A stretch of 64,000 bases of DNA from Pegea sp. RAD2-039 (taxonomy: Eukaryota > Chordata > Thaliacea > Salpida > Salpidae), in the NCBI GenBank assembly GCA_034620365.1, contig JAQGEQ010000232.1:310001-374000 (forward strand), read 5' to 3'. The position numbers and the translations under genes were made by a program. Positions 1 to 9,579 of the stretch are shown here, piece by piece; within the stretch, counting starts at the first letter, position 1, and the number at the start of each line of letters is the position of its first letter. The notes under the pieces were generated by a model. That model had not been told where the DNA came from. It made no database searches and saw only the letters and a list, made by a program, of their open reading frames with translations.

Positions 1-325
1 ACTTGGTGCAGTTTACATTAGAAACGAGTTGGTTGAAAACCTTTAAAACAATTAGATAAGTCCACAACAGGCGCGATGAAGAACAAAGTTTTGTGGAATC
101 TAAGCTAATTACATTATTTTTGTATAAAGGCACGATCTTAATTCACACCAATCAAATTCATCCACAATTAAATCAACTAACAGTAAACTACAGAGATAAA
201 AATATCGATTGTTACTTTAAAGTTTTGTTAAAATTCAACGAAAAAGTTTTTAAAATTATTCTCCACCTTATACGCTCAAAGAGCAAGATTAAATAACTGA
301 AGAAGATATCGGATGAGGAAATAAT

Positions 326-1645
326 TTACAAATTAAACTCAGCTAGAGGCCTGGATCCTTGTCTCCACTGAGATGTCAGACTCGAATATGTTTCCTTGAG
401 ACGATCATCCTGAAACCACTGATGTTGGAGTGCTTCTTCTGCTGTTTTTCGGTTCTTTGCATCAGAAACTAACAACGAGTTGATAAGATCTTTTGGCGTT
501 TCTGAGATGTTTTTCCAATCTGAGTGAGGATATTGGAATTCAGCACGAAATATTTTGTTTTGAATGGGTTCTTCTTCATCTGAATCATCATAGAAAGGTT
601 GTCTTGCTGACAGACTCTCATATATGACAACTCCTAGACTCCAGCAGTCGACCAAGCTCGTGTAGGGTTCCTCACTACCTTCAAACTTCCTCTTTAGAAT
701 CTCAGGAGCTGCGTGCTCATTGGTGCAAGCCTTTGACGTCATCAACGAACCTTTCGAACCAATATGTGAAGTGCCAAAGTCGGCCAACTTTGTCAAACTG
801 ATTTCATCTCGTGTCATTAGTAACATGTTTTCAGGTTTGATGTCACGATGAGTAACTCCTAACTTATGCATGTAAGCCACTGCTGATAACATCTGATACA
901 TAGTTACCTTTGATTGAAATTCACCCATCGCACGGCCATAATCTTCATCATAAAGACGATCAAACAAGTTACCTCCTGCTGCATACTCCAGCTCCAAATA
1001 AAGGTAGTTGTCAGTGTCATGGTAACCGTACAACTCGATTATGTTTGGATGATTCAATTCTTTCAACATTTGTAATTCGTCCAAACAATCTAAACCTTCA
1101 TATTGAGAGAACTTTTCCTTGTTGACACGCTTCAGTGCACATGGCTTCATCCGGTTCATAGAAAATGAGTAGAAGACGTTTCCAGTGTATCCATATCCGA
1201 TACATTCCTTTAAACGATAACTCTCATTGATGAAAGTTGGATTTTCGGAGCCAGTACAAGGTCTTGAATCAACAAATAATCCAAGTAAGTTGTCTTCATT
1301 TCTAACAGAGATTCTTTGAAAAGTTACCAATTCAACTTGAGCTTTTGCACCAATACTTTCGCGATCGACCATGATACTGGTTTCTGAATGGTTAGTTAAC
1401 ATCACATTCCAACTATTATCTTCATTCATTTTTTTTTCGATTGTAATATGGTTCTTTTTATCCATTTCATTGTAATTCTTTAGTTCTCTTTTGGTTCTAT
1501 TAAATGACATTACCTCATAATTTTCAAAATTGATAAGATAAATTGCATTTCTGAGTGTCAAGTCATTTAAACCATTTTTATTCCCAACTATATAACCGAA
1601 GTAACGCGGACCATTACGTCGGTTTTTATATTCCTTTTTATACAT
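326..1645 (-). CDS. CHEK2: Chk2/Cds1-like FHA-domain Ser/Thr protein kinase, single exon
   Basis: A complete 439-residue reading frame starts at ATG 1645. Residues about 30-125 resemble a diverged FHA (phosphothreonine-binding) domain: a KKNHITI segment sits where SRxH is expected, followed by a WNVML strand. The kinase domain spans about 143-415: glycine loop GYGYTG (150-155), lysine K172 in ALK, THRDIKPEN with catalytic D268, DFG (289-291), APE (313-315), then VDCWSLGVV and a C-terminal EEALQHQWFQDD segment, which closely follow animal Chk2. The known family acts in the nucleus downstream of ATM at DNA breaks. Two oddities: there are no introns, and the P+1 loop before APE reads TNEHA instead of the usual GTPxYx, so substrate recognition or regulation may differ. 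It lacks an obvious SQ/TQ cluster before the FHA. It may be a diverged or retrocopied paralogue rather than the single Chk2 of the animal; the kinase assignment itself is very secure. Confidence 0.85.
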   Translation of the reverse strand: MYKKEYKNRRNGPRYFGYIVGNKNGLNDLTLRNAIYLINFENYEVMSFNRTKRELKNYNEMDKKNHITIEKKMNEDNSWNVMLTNHSETSIMVDRESIGAKAQVELVTFQRISVRNEDNLLGLFVDSRPCTGSENPTFINESYRLKECIGYGYTGNVFYSFSMNRMKPCALKRVNKEKFSQYEGLDCLDELQMLKELNHPNIIELYGYHDTDNYLYLELEYAAGGNLFDRLYDEDYGRAMGEFQSKVTMYQMLSAVAYMHKLGVTHRDIKPENMLLMTRDEISLTKLADFGTSHIGSKGSLMTSKACTNEHAAPEILKRKFEGSEEPYTSLVDCWSLGVVIYESLSARQPFYDDSDEEEPIQNKIFRAEFQYPHSDWKNISETPKDLINSLLVSDAKNRKTAEEALQHQWFQDDRLKETYSSLTSQWRQGSRPLAEFNL

Positions 1646-4594
1646 AGTGTTAGGCTGTAAGCAAAATAGAGATTTATAAAGTATAGACTACAAATTAATA
1701 GTTTACAAATATTACATCTTTTAATATAGATTAAACTATAATATTTATAAACATCTATTATTATTTTTAGTTTTATAGATTATAATCTAATTCAAATTTT
1801 TAGTAACAAATGCATAATAATTTGATAAGTTAAATAATTATAAATTAATAAATTTTAATAAAGTTTCAATTTTAATTTAATATCTATTATCTATTGAAAA
1901 CAAAGAAAAAGTATAAATAACTTAAAAAATGGTATATGAGAAATACTCTTTAAATTTATCAAATTAATTTATATAAAAATAACTAAATATTAATTGCCCA
2001 AAAGAATCTGTTTAAAAAATATAAAAATTATAATACATTTTTATTTTATAGTTCTTATTAATTACTAAACCAATAATATCAAAGCTTTCTTGAACATAAA
2101 CATAAAAACTAATCACAAAAACAGTGATGTATAAAAATCCTTTAATCAAAAACAGACAAGACTTTTATAGAACTTTAAAAGAAACATCATAAAATTTTAA
2201 TAAAAAACTAATTCTTTAAATAAATAAAAGTTTGAGATAACAAATTTAGCAAAATAATATTAGAAAAATGTCAAGTTATTTAATAAATTACGAAAATAAT
2301 CAATAAATTTAGATTAAATAAAATTATATAAATTAAATAAATAATAAAGTTAATAATCAAAAACTTTAAGTAAAAGATAACTTTAGAAAGAAAATATTAA
2401 AATAAAATAATATTATCATTTTGAAAAAAATATAATTTTGTAAATATAAACATACTTTTATCAAATTACAAAATTTTTATTATTTAGAAATCAACCAAAA
2501 CAATATTGAAAACATTTAGAATAATAAATTCAAAGTAATTATCTAATATTATCAATTATAAAATAATAAAAAAACTATAAGAATTTAAATAACTAATAAT
2601 TAAAAACTAAAGAAAATACTATGGTGGTTATACAAAATATTGAAAATGATTTTAAATATAATTATCATGTTTCAAAAAGCACTAAATATTAAAAAGTCAA
2701 TTTTTTTGAAAACAGCAAATAAACTTTTTCCTAAAAAATAATGGCGATTTTTAATTAGGAAATAGAAATTGTAGAATTCTAACCCTGTTGCAGTCTACCA
2801 AACAACAACTAGAATCTTGATCTAACTATATACGAACTTGTATAGGTACACAGAAAAACTTCTACTTTACCTCCACAAGTCAAGCGAAAAAAAATCAAAA
2901 TATCTATAGAAGTAAACTACAAGTTTATCGATTAATTGTAGAATGGTTTATACTAATTTACTGTAAAAAATTGGAATTTAGATATACTGATTTAGCTAAA
3001 AAATTTTGCAAAAGATAAAACTTTAAATAATGAAGCACAAAATAATCATCCATCTTTTTTTCAAAAAAAATCGCAATCGATATAGAATAATATTTTATGC
3101 TTTTTAGTTTTAATTTTGATAATTTTATTGCCATTTAAAATTATTTTTCAATAAATAAGCATTTATGCGAAGGAATCTAAAATAACCTAATAATATATAT
3201 TACTCCGCACACTTTTAGAATTGAAAATGCCGTTTCTGGCTTAAATTTGTAGATTTATATATGCTGCTAAAATTTAAATCACATGTTTAAAAACCCCTTT
3301 TTTCTGCTGTTTAAAAAGAGACTTTCAAGTACTTTACCTTTTGAAAGTTCTTAATACTTTAAAAAAAAGTTGATATAGAAACATGTTTATAACTAATATA
3401 AGTTAATAATACATAACTTAAATTATTTAAAAGCATTTAAAAGTGTTAAACTATATTGGAGATTGCAAATTACAATAAGAAGAAAAAGTTTCATACATGT
3501 GAGCTTATAAAGCACTACCAAAAAGTACATAACTTTAAAATGTTTTTTTTATACATATTCAAGTGATTTAGTTAACAACATTCATTATTTTTTATTAGTA
3601 GAATTTACATCGATAAGTTTTTATAAAAAAGTTTAAAATTAACTTGGGAAATCAAATTATTTTATTAAGAAAATTTTCTTGAACTGTTTAAAAATAGAAA
3701 TAATAAACATATTTTCAAAAAAGGAATATATTTTCAAGATAATAATAATTTGTCTTCAGTTATGAAAATTAATTCTTATGAAAAGTTTTATATTTGCTAC
3801 TAGCAACATAATATAATAAAAAAACAAAGTGAAATTACCAACTAATTATAATAATATAATAATGGCCAACTTCGGCCGAGTACGGCCATAATGAGTGTGC
3901 TGCAGAAATAGTGTCAAAAAACAAAATACAGTGAAATAAAAAAAAAACTAGAAAAGCTGTTAAAGCTTTTTTCCTCTTTTTTGATGTCAGTTTATTCTCT
4001 TTACTTAAAATGTTTGCGATGTAAAAAACGCCATTTAAAGTTACTTGCAGCGATTTCTCCTCATCTGCTTATATCGATGTTAGGTGATCTCATATCGCGC
4101 TTGTATATATTTTAAAATAAAGACAAAACTGGCCGATGTCACATTTGTTTTTTAAGAGTTCTCCAAAACTAATTATTTAATAAAAATTAAACTAAAATGT
4201 TATAAATTAGCTGATTGTTTTAACAAACTATAAAAATAATTTTTATGTGTTAAAAATAACCGAATTTTATAGAAAAAAAAATCCTATATAAATCTGGCAA
4301 AAAATAAAAACAGCACAGAAATGAAAACTAGATATATTTATAAATCATTTTATACAATAAGAAAATTTGTAGCTAGATCTAGTGTAAGATCGATAAATTG
4401 TAAACAAATTAAACACTAAAATTAAAATACTAAATTACATTTGTTTGAAAAAATATACTTGTTTAGTATAACTTTTAGCAAATGTTTTTCTAAAAGTATC
4501 CATCTTTAATTATAATTTTTGGAAATTTATTATTTGATACTTCAACATTTTACGTATGTTTTCGCAATTGACTTTTATTTATAACATAATAATA
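1646..4594. other. AT-rich intergenic DNA
   Basis: About 2.9 kb upstream of the kinase gene. It is extremely AT-rich with many A and T runs. No reading frame, RNA gene or repeat boundary was recognised. The kinase promoter should lie at its left end but no clear motif stands out. Confidence 0.6.
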
Positions 4595-4968
4595 TGACCT
4601 GCTTCAGCAAACAACGGCTATGCTATGGGCCAGGGTTTAAATTATCGAGACCCAGTTGTTGCCCATGCAACAGGGTTTGACAAGACATGTAGCGGAACAA
4701 AAAGACTGATGCAGCTATGCCCAGCTGGCGTCGCAGGAGCTGCCAGAAAGACAACTGAGTACAGTGACGAACTGCCTACGGGGCTCCAACTCCGGCTACA
4801 AATTCGGAGTTTTGCGTCTCTTAAATGTGTTGTCGTAAAACAGACTAATAAGGCCTTTCTACCTGATTGTTAATGAAATTTTTGTTGTCCCAAATATGTG
4901 TCTGACTGGGCACGAGCCCAGAAACTTTCGCGTGTTAGGTGGGCATGATAACCTCTACACTACAAGGC
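4595..4968 (-). repeat. SINE-1 copy with tRNA-Val(AAC)-like head
   Basis: Read on the minus strand, the element begins near 4968 with a tRNA-Val-like head. The D-arm/A-box segment is TAGTGTAGAGGTTATCAT, followed by a CCTAACACG anticodon region (anticodon AAC) and a degenerate T-arm near 4900. A body of about 300 bp follows. It contains the segments GCCGGAGTTGGAG and GGCAGCTCCTGCGACGCCAG, which recur in the copies at 46.3 and 51.2 kb. It ends near 4595 next to an ATTATTATG stretch. The head and body are clearly GC-richer than the surroundings. An open frame on the plus strand across 4625-4873 is a by-product of the repeat and not a gene. Confidence 0.85.
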
Positions 4969-5629
4969 TTTTCTATATCAGCTGAATATAGCTAAATCCT
5001 TAATAAACTCAATTATTTAATTTAAATTTAATAATTATCTCAGTAAGTCCTGCAATAGTTTGTATTTAGTAATATTTTTTTATATAATTGCATCTAATTA
5101 ATTGGGCTTAACTAAATTATTTTATTCTTTTTGAATTTTAATTTTTTTTAAAAGTAAGCTTAGTTAATTATGATATTAGTAATAATATTTGTCTTATGAT
5201 CAATCACTTAAATAGTAAACAAAGTAATAATTTTAGGATTCTGCTTTCTTCTAATATTTATTTCAATATAGCCACCGAATAACAATAATAAAAGAGCAAT
5301 AACTCAGAGTGTCAAATAGTATTACAAGGTAGACTTTAGTCTATAAATTTGAAATCAAAGAAAAATTTATGACTTTGACTAAAATAGTGAAGTGTTTTTG
5401 CCAAGTTCAAAATGAAACCTAATATGGCAATCTAAGTTTTTTATGATACAATTTAAGTACTAACAATTAAATTAGATGTATTTTTATATCAGAAAATTAA
5501 AAAAAAAACAAGTTTAAAACTTCAGTAATTGTTATAACCATTTTATTCAACAGCTTCAAAGGGGCTTTCCCTTGTTTTTATTGCACATTAAGTCTGTAAT
5601 AAGTTTAAAGGTAAAAGTAAATAAAAAAG
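4969..5629. other. AT-rich DNA upstream of the first FMO gene
   Basis: Contains no recognisable gene or repeat. It should carry the promoter and 5' untranslated region of the FMO gene that starts at 5630. Confidence 0.5.
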
Positions 5630-6907
5630 ATGTTAGGAATTCTTAAAGTAGCAGTAATAGGAGCTGGTGCAGCTGGCTTGAGTGTTGGGAGACAACTTGC
5701 TTCAAAAAAATTCAACTTCACAATTTTTGAAGGTACTAGTCAAGTTGGAGGAACCTGGTTTTATACTGATAAAATTGGTGATGATGAATTTGGAAACCCT
5801 CTTCATACTTCTATGTATGAGAATTTAAGAACAAATCTTCCAAAACAAGCGATGGCCTTCCCAGATTTCCCTTTTCAATCTTCACTTCCTAGTTTTTTAA
5901 AGCATAGTGATGTTTATAATTATTTAGTTGATTTTTGTGATGAATATCAACTAAAAGATCATATTAAGTTTAATAATTATGTTAGAGATGTAAGACTATT
6001 TAAGGAAGATGATAAAGATCAATGGGAGATAAATACTTATGATTATAATCTCAATAAAACTCATAGTGAAGTTTTTGATGCATTAGTTGTTTGTAATGGT
6101 CATTATTTTTACCCCAATAAGCCCCATATTTGTGGGATTGATAAATTTCAAGGTTCTATAATGCATAGTCATGATTATAGAATACCTAATGATTATAAAG
6201 ATCAGAATGTTGTTCTTTTGGGAGCAAGATCATCTGCTATTGATATCTCTGTAGATCTTCATAAAGATGCAAAAAATGTTTATCTTTCAAACAGAGGTAA
6301 GAAATTAGAATCTCTTTTACCAGTTAATGTTGTTGAGAAACCAATGATTTCACATTTCACTGGAAATGAAGTTGTTTTTGTTGATGGAAGTATTGTTACT
6401 TGTCATACTTTTATGTATTGTACAGGTTACTTGTTTAAGTTTCCTTTCTTAGATTCTACAAGTTTAATCAAAAGTGAAACAACTTTGACACCTTTATATA
6501 AACATTTAGTTCATATAGAACACCCAACTTTATCTTTTATTGGTCTACCTTCAATTATTTGTCCTTTTCCATTATTTCATTATCAATCAGCTTTTGTAAC
6601 TGGTGTTATTGATGGAAGTATTACTCTTCCTTCTAAAAAAGAAATGTATAAAGATGAAGCTGAAGAGCAAGAAGAACGTTTATCAGATGGATTGAGAGTT
6701 GATCAAAGTCATTTTATGGGTTCTCGTCAGTGGAAATATAATAAAGATTTAGCTGAAGCATGTGGTATTGACAAACCATCTGACTTAGTTGTAAATGCTT
6801 ATACTCTTGTTAGAGAAAGAAGATGTTATGATATTCTTACTTATAAAGAAGATGAATTAATATTAGATCAATCAAAAATGATGTATAAATTTAAACATGG
6901 TTACTAG
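5630..6907 (+). CDS. Flavin-containing monooxygenase, tandem copy A
   Basis: A 425-residue, intronless frame from ATG 5630. It is an NADPH- and FAD-dependent monooxygenase, expected to oxygenate N- or S-containing small molecules. FAD-binding Rossmann motif GAGAAG is at residues 11-16, with the acidic strand end at FTIFEG. The exact FMO signature FxGxxxHxxxY is FQGSIMHSHDY (173-183). The NADPH-site remnant GARSSA is at 198-203, and FMYCTGY at 261-267 matches the C/ATGY motif of the family. Length and order agree with short, soluble-type FMOs (about 420-460 residues), like the FMOs of plants and insects. No C-terminal membrane anchor is visible. It lies 245 bp upstream of copy B in the same orientation. 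The two coding regions are nearly identical up to residue 393, after which the tails differ. Substrate cannot be inferred. Confidence 0.93.
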   Translation: MLGILKVAVIGAGAAGLSVGRQLASKKFNFTIFEGTSQVGGTWFYTDKIGDDEFGNPLHTSMYENLRTNLPKQAMAFPDFPFQSSLPSFLKHSDVYNYLVDFCDEYQLKDHIKFNNYVRDVRLFKEDDKDQWEINTYDYNLNKTHSEVFDALVVCNGHYFYPNKPHICGIDKFQGSIMHSHDYRIPNDYKDQNVVLLGARSSAIDISVDLHKDAKNVYLSNRGKKLESLLPVNVVEKPMISHFTGNEVVFVDGSIVTCHTFMYCTGYLFKFPFLDSTSLIKSETTLTPLYKHLVHIEHPTLSFIGLPSIICPFPLFHYQSAFVTGVIDGSITLPSKKEMYKDEAEEQEERLSDGLRVDQSHFMGSRQWKYNKDLAEACGIDKPSDLVVNAYTLVRERRCYDILTYKEDELILDQSKMMYKFKHGY

Positions 6908-7152
6908 TTGGTATTTTGTTTAAGATTCTTTTTATAATTTGAATAATGATCATAACAATGTGCTGATTTGTTACTTATAGATATTTGGTTTGATGCAATA
7001 CAACCTAATCTGTCAAGTTTTGTAGATTTTAAGTTTTTTATACAACTTTTTACTTTTGACTAAAATTAAATTATTTATATTTATTGAATATACTAACAGA
7101 TCTTTTTATATTTATTTTAAAGGTTTAATGCTTGAAAGGTAAATTGTTTATA

Positions 7153-8436
7153 ATGACCAGAATTCTTAAAGTAGCAGTAATAGGAGCTGGTGCAGCTGGC
7201 TTGAGTGTTGGGAGACAACTTGCTTCAAAAAAATTCAATTTCACAATTTTTGAAGGTACTAGTCAAGTTGGAGGAACTTGGTTTTATACTGATAAAATTG
7301 GTGATGATGAATTTGGAAACCCTCTTCATACTTCTATGTATGAGAATTTAAGAACAAATCTTCCAAAACAAGCGATGGCCTTCCCAGATTTCCCTTTTCA
7401 ATCTTCACTTCCTAGTTTTTTAAAGCATAGTGATGTTTATAATTATTTAGTTGATTTTTGTGATGAATATCAACTAAAAGATCATATTAAGTTTAATAAT
7501 TATGTTAGAGATGTAAGACTATTTAAAGAAGATGATAAAGATCAATGGGAGATAAATACTTATGATTATAATCTCAATAAAACTCATAGTGAAGTTTTTG
7601 ATGCATTAGTTGTTTGTAATGGTCATTATTTTTACCCCAATAAGCCCCATATTTGTGGGATTGATAAATTTCAAGGTTCTATAATGCATAGTCATGATTA
7701 TAGAATACCTAATGATTATAAAGATCAGAATGTTGTTCTTTTGGGAGCAAGATCATCTGCTATTGATATCTCTGTAGATCTTCATAAAGATGCAAAAAAT
7801 GTTTATCTTTCAAACAGAGGTAAGAAATTAGAATCTCTTTTACCAGTTAATGTTGTTGAGAAACCAATGATTTCACATTTCACTGGAAATGAAGTTGTTT
7901 TTGTTGATGGAAGTATTGTTACTTGTCATACTTTTATGTATTGTACAGGTTACTTGTTTAAATTTCCTTTCTTAGATTCTACAAGTTTAATCAAAAGTGA
8001 AACAACTCTGACACCTTTGTATAAACATTTAGTTCATATAGAACACCCAACTTTATCTTTTATTGGTCTACCTTCAATTATTTGTCCTTTTCCATTATTT
8101 CATTATCAATCAGCTTTTGTAACTGGTGTTATTGATGGAAGTATTACTCTTCCTTCTAAAGAAGAAATGTATAAAGATGAAGCTGAAGAGCAAGAAGAAC
8201 GTTTATCAGATGGATTGAGAGTTGATCAAAGTCATTTTATGGGTTCTCGTCAGTGGAAATATAATAAAGATTTAGCTGAAGCATGTGGTATTGACAAACC
8301 ATCTGACTTAGTTGAAAATGCTTATACTCTTGCAACAGAAAGAAAACGTGTTGATGCCCTTAATTATAAAAATGATATCTTCTATTTAGCTAAAAATGGA
8401 TTAGAATATGAAGTAAGATCAGAAAGTACAAGTTAA
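7153..8436 (+). CDS. Flavin-containing monooxygenase, tandem copy B
   Basis: A 427-residue, intronless frame. The start chosen is ATG 7153 (MTRILKVAV), because the open frame upstream to 7132 has only a TTG and the Rossmann strand begins right after MTR, as in copy A. Motifs sit at the same residue numbers as in copy A: GAGAAG 11-16, FQGSIMHSHDY 173-183, GARSSA 198-203 and FMYCTGY 261-267. Over 7160-8332 it aligns without gaps to 5637-6809, with about eight differences by eye. Six of these are silent, one gives K to E near residue 344 and one gives V to E near 389. Its last 35 or so residues are unrelated in detail to those of copy A. The pair is a recent duplication or has been homogenised by gene conversion. 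Confidence 0.93.
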   Translation: MTRILKVAVIGAGAAGLSVGRQLASKKFNFTIFEGTSQVGGTWFYTDKIGDDEFGNPLHTSMYENLRTNLPKQAMAFPDFPFQSSLPSFLKHSDVYNYLVDFCDEYQLKDHIKFNNYVRDVRLFKEDDKDQWEINTYDYNLNKTHSEVFDALVVCNGHYFYPNKPHICGIDKFQGSIMHSHDYRIPNDYKDQNVVLLGARSSAIDISVDLHKDAKNVYLSNRGKKLESLLPVNVVEKPMISHFTGNEVVFVDGSIVTCHTFMYCTGYLFKFPFLDSTSLIKSETTLTPLYKHLVHIEHPTLSFIGLPSIICPFPLFHYQSAFVTGVIDGSITLPSKEEMYKDEAEEQEERLSDGLRVDQSHFMGSRQWKYNKDLAEACGIDKPSDLVENAYTLATERKRVDALNYKNDIFYLAKNGLEYEVRSESTS

Positions 8437-8816
8437 AATTATTCTTTCTTTTCCTATCTCTTCTAATTCTTCATTTTTATGGTTAAATTTGACAAATATA
8501 ATTCCAATATTACTTCAGCTGCTTTTGATATAATAAACGCATATTTATTAAATAATTAAGTTTATAAATTGAACTATTTTGTATATATATACTTTGAAGC
8601 TATCATAAAATTTATAATTATTGTAAATTTATTTCTTTATTATTTCAGTTTTCGTAAAATATTTTTATTTAATCTTTTCTTTGTGATTTTTAAATCTAGC
8701 TGGTTGATTCATATTTCGTTCGAATGCAGTTCTTTCAAAGATGTTTTTTTGCCTTATGAAATTATTTTAAGAATCAAATCATTTGAATATTTCTTTAATC
8801 TTTCTGCAGATTAAAA
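8437..8816. other. FMO-B to MMAB intergenic region
   Basis: 380 bp of AT-rich DNA. An open stretch over 8569-8814 has no ATG start and a low-complexity hydrophobic translation, so it is not called a gene. The sequence just before the MMAB start is TTTCTGCAG, a good 3' splice-acceptor look-alike. A 5' leader intron or trans-splice site is possible there. Confidence 0.45.
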
Positions 8817-9533
8817 ATGATTTCTTCTCATTTAAGTCGAAGATTTTTAATTTCTAATTTACCAAAAATCAACTTCTGTAGAGAAAAACAGAAGTGTTGG
8901 AAACTCTGTCAACCTTCAATAATCTCATTTGAGACCTGCAGACGAGATATGAAGATCTACACAAAAACAGGAGACAAGGGAACATCAAGTCTTTTCACTG
9001 GTGAGCGACGATCCAAATCAAATCAGATTTTTCAAGCATTAGGAGATGTTGATGAGTTGAACTCATTTTTGGGCCTCGCAAATCACCATTTAAAAAATGT
9101 TAAAAGTAAAGACAAGTTGCTCCTTGAAATGCGAGACTTACTGGTGAAGATTCAAAGTATTCTGTTGGATGTTGGAGCTTGTATTGCTACTCCTGTAAGC
9201 TCAGCAAGTGATAAACACGTCAAAAGGACATCATTTGACCCCAGCCATATCACTGATGTTGAGAATCAGATAGATCAGATGACAAAACGTCTCCCGCTGT
9301 TAAGGAACTTCATTCTTCCCGGTGGAGGACTTTCTGTATCTCATCTTCATGTGTGTCGTAGTGTTTGTAGAAGAGCTGAACGAAAGTTAGGACCTTTATT
9401 ATGCGAAGAGCAGCTGGATCCAGAAGTTGTGATGTTTGTAAATCGATTAAGTGACTACTTTTTTACTTGCGCCAGATTCACATCAATGCTTGAAGGTGAA
9501 GAAGAAATCATTTACAAGAAACCAAAGAATTAA
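8817..9533 (+). CDS. MMAB: Cob(I)alamin adenosyltransferase (corrinoid adenosyltransferase)
   Basis: A 238-residue intronless frame from ATG 8817. The enzyme transfers the 5'-deoxyadenosyl group of ATP to cob(I)alamin, making adenosylcobalamin for mitochondrial methylmalonyl-CoA mutase. Residues 1-45 are basic and free of acidic residues over the first 22, consistent with a mitochondrial presequence. The PduO-type core then shows KIYTKTGDKGTSS (46-58, ATP site), TGERR, ALGDVDELNS (74-83), FILPGG (165-170), CRSVCRRAER (180-189, the arginine-rich ATP-binding motif where human disease mutations cluster) and NRLSDYFF (209-216). All key motifs of human MMAB are present and the length is normal for the family. 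The gene is downstream of the FMO pair on the same strand but there is no sign of functional linkage. Confidence 0.96.
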   Translation: MISSHLSRRFLISNLPKINFCREKQKCWKLCQPSIISFETCRRDMKIYTKTGDKGTSSLFTGERRSKSNQIFQALGDVDELNSFLGLANHHLKNVKSKDKLLLEMRDLLVKIQSILLDVGACIATPVSSASDKHVKRTSFDPSHITDVENQIDQMTKRLPLLRNFILPGGGLSVSHLHVCRSVCRRAERKLGPLLCEEQLDPEVVMFVNRLSDYFFTCARFTSMLEGEEEIIYKKPKN

Positions 9534-9573
9534 TCTTCTGATGAATCTTTAGATAGTAAATGATTCAATTTGA

Positions 9574-9579
9574 AATAAA
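9574..9579 (+). promoter_or_regulatory. Likely polyadenylation signal of MMAB
   Basis: An AATAAA hexamer 41 bp after the MMAB stop codon. In DNA this AT-rich the hexamer is common by chance, so only its position supports it. Confidence 0.4.

Noticed and set aside
910..1125. Plus-strand frame inside the kinase gene
   Set aside because: Antisense shadow of the kinase coding sequence.
4625..4873. Plus-strand open frame in the SINE-1 copy
   Set aside because: It lies inside a repeat whose other copies do not keep the frame, and it has no family support.
7132..7152. N-terminal extension of FMO copy B
   Set aside because: It begins with TTG and would precede the Rossmann strand by seven extra residues; ATG 7153 matches the register of copy A.
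8569..8814. Open frame directly before MMAB
   Set aside because: It starts without ATG, is hydrophobic and low-complexity, and looks like 5' flank.
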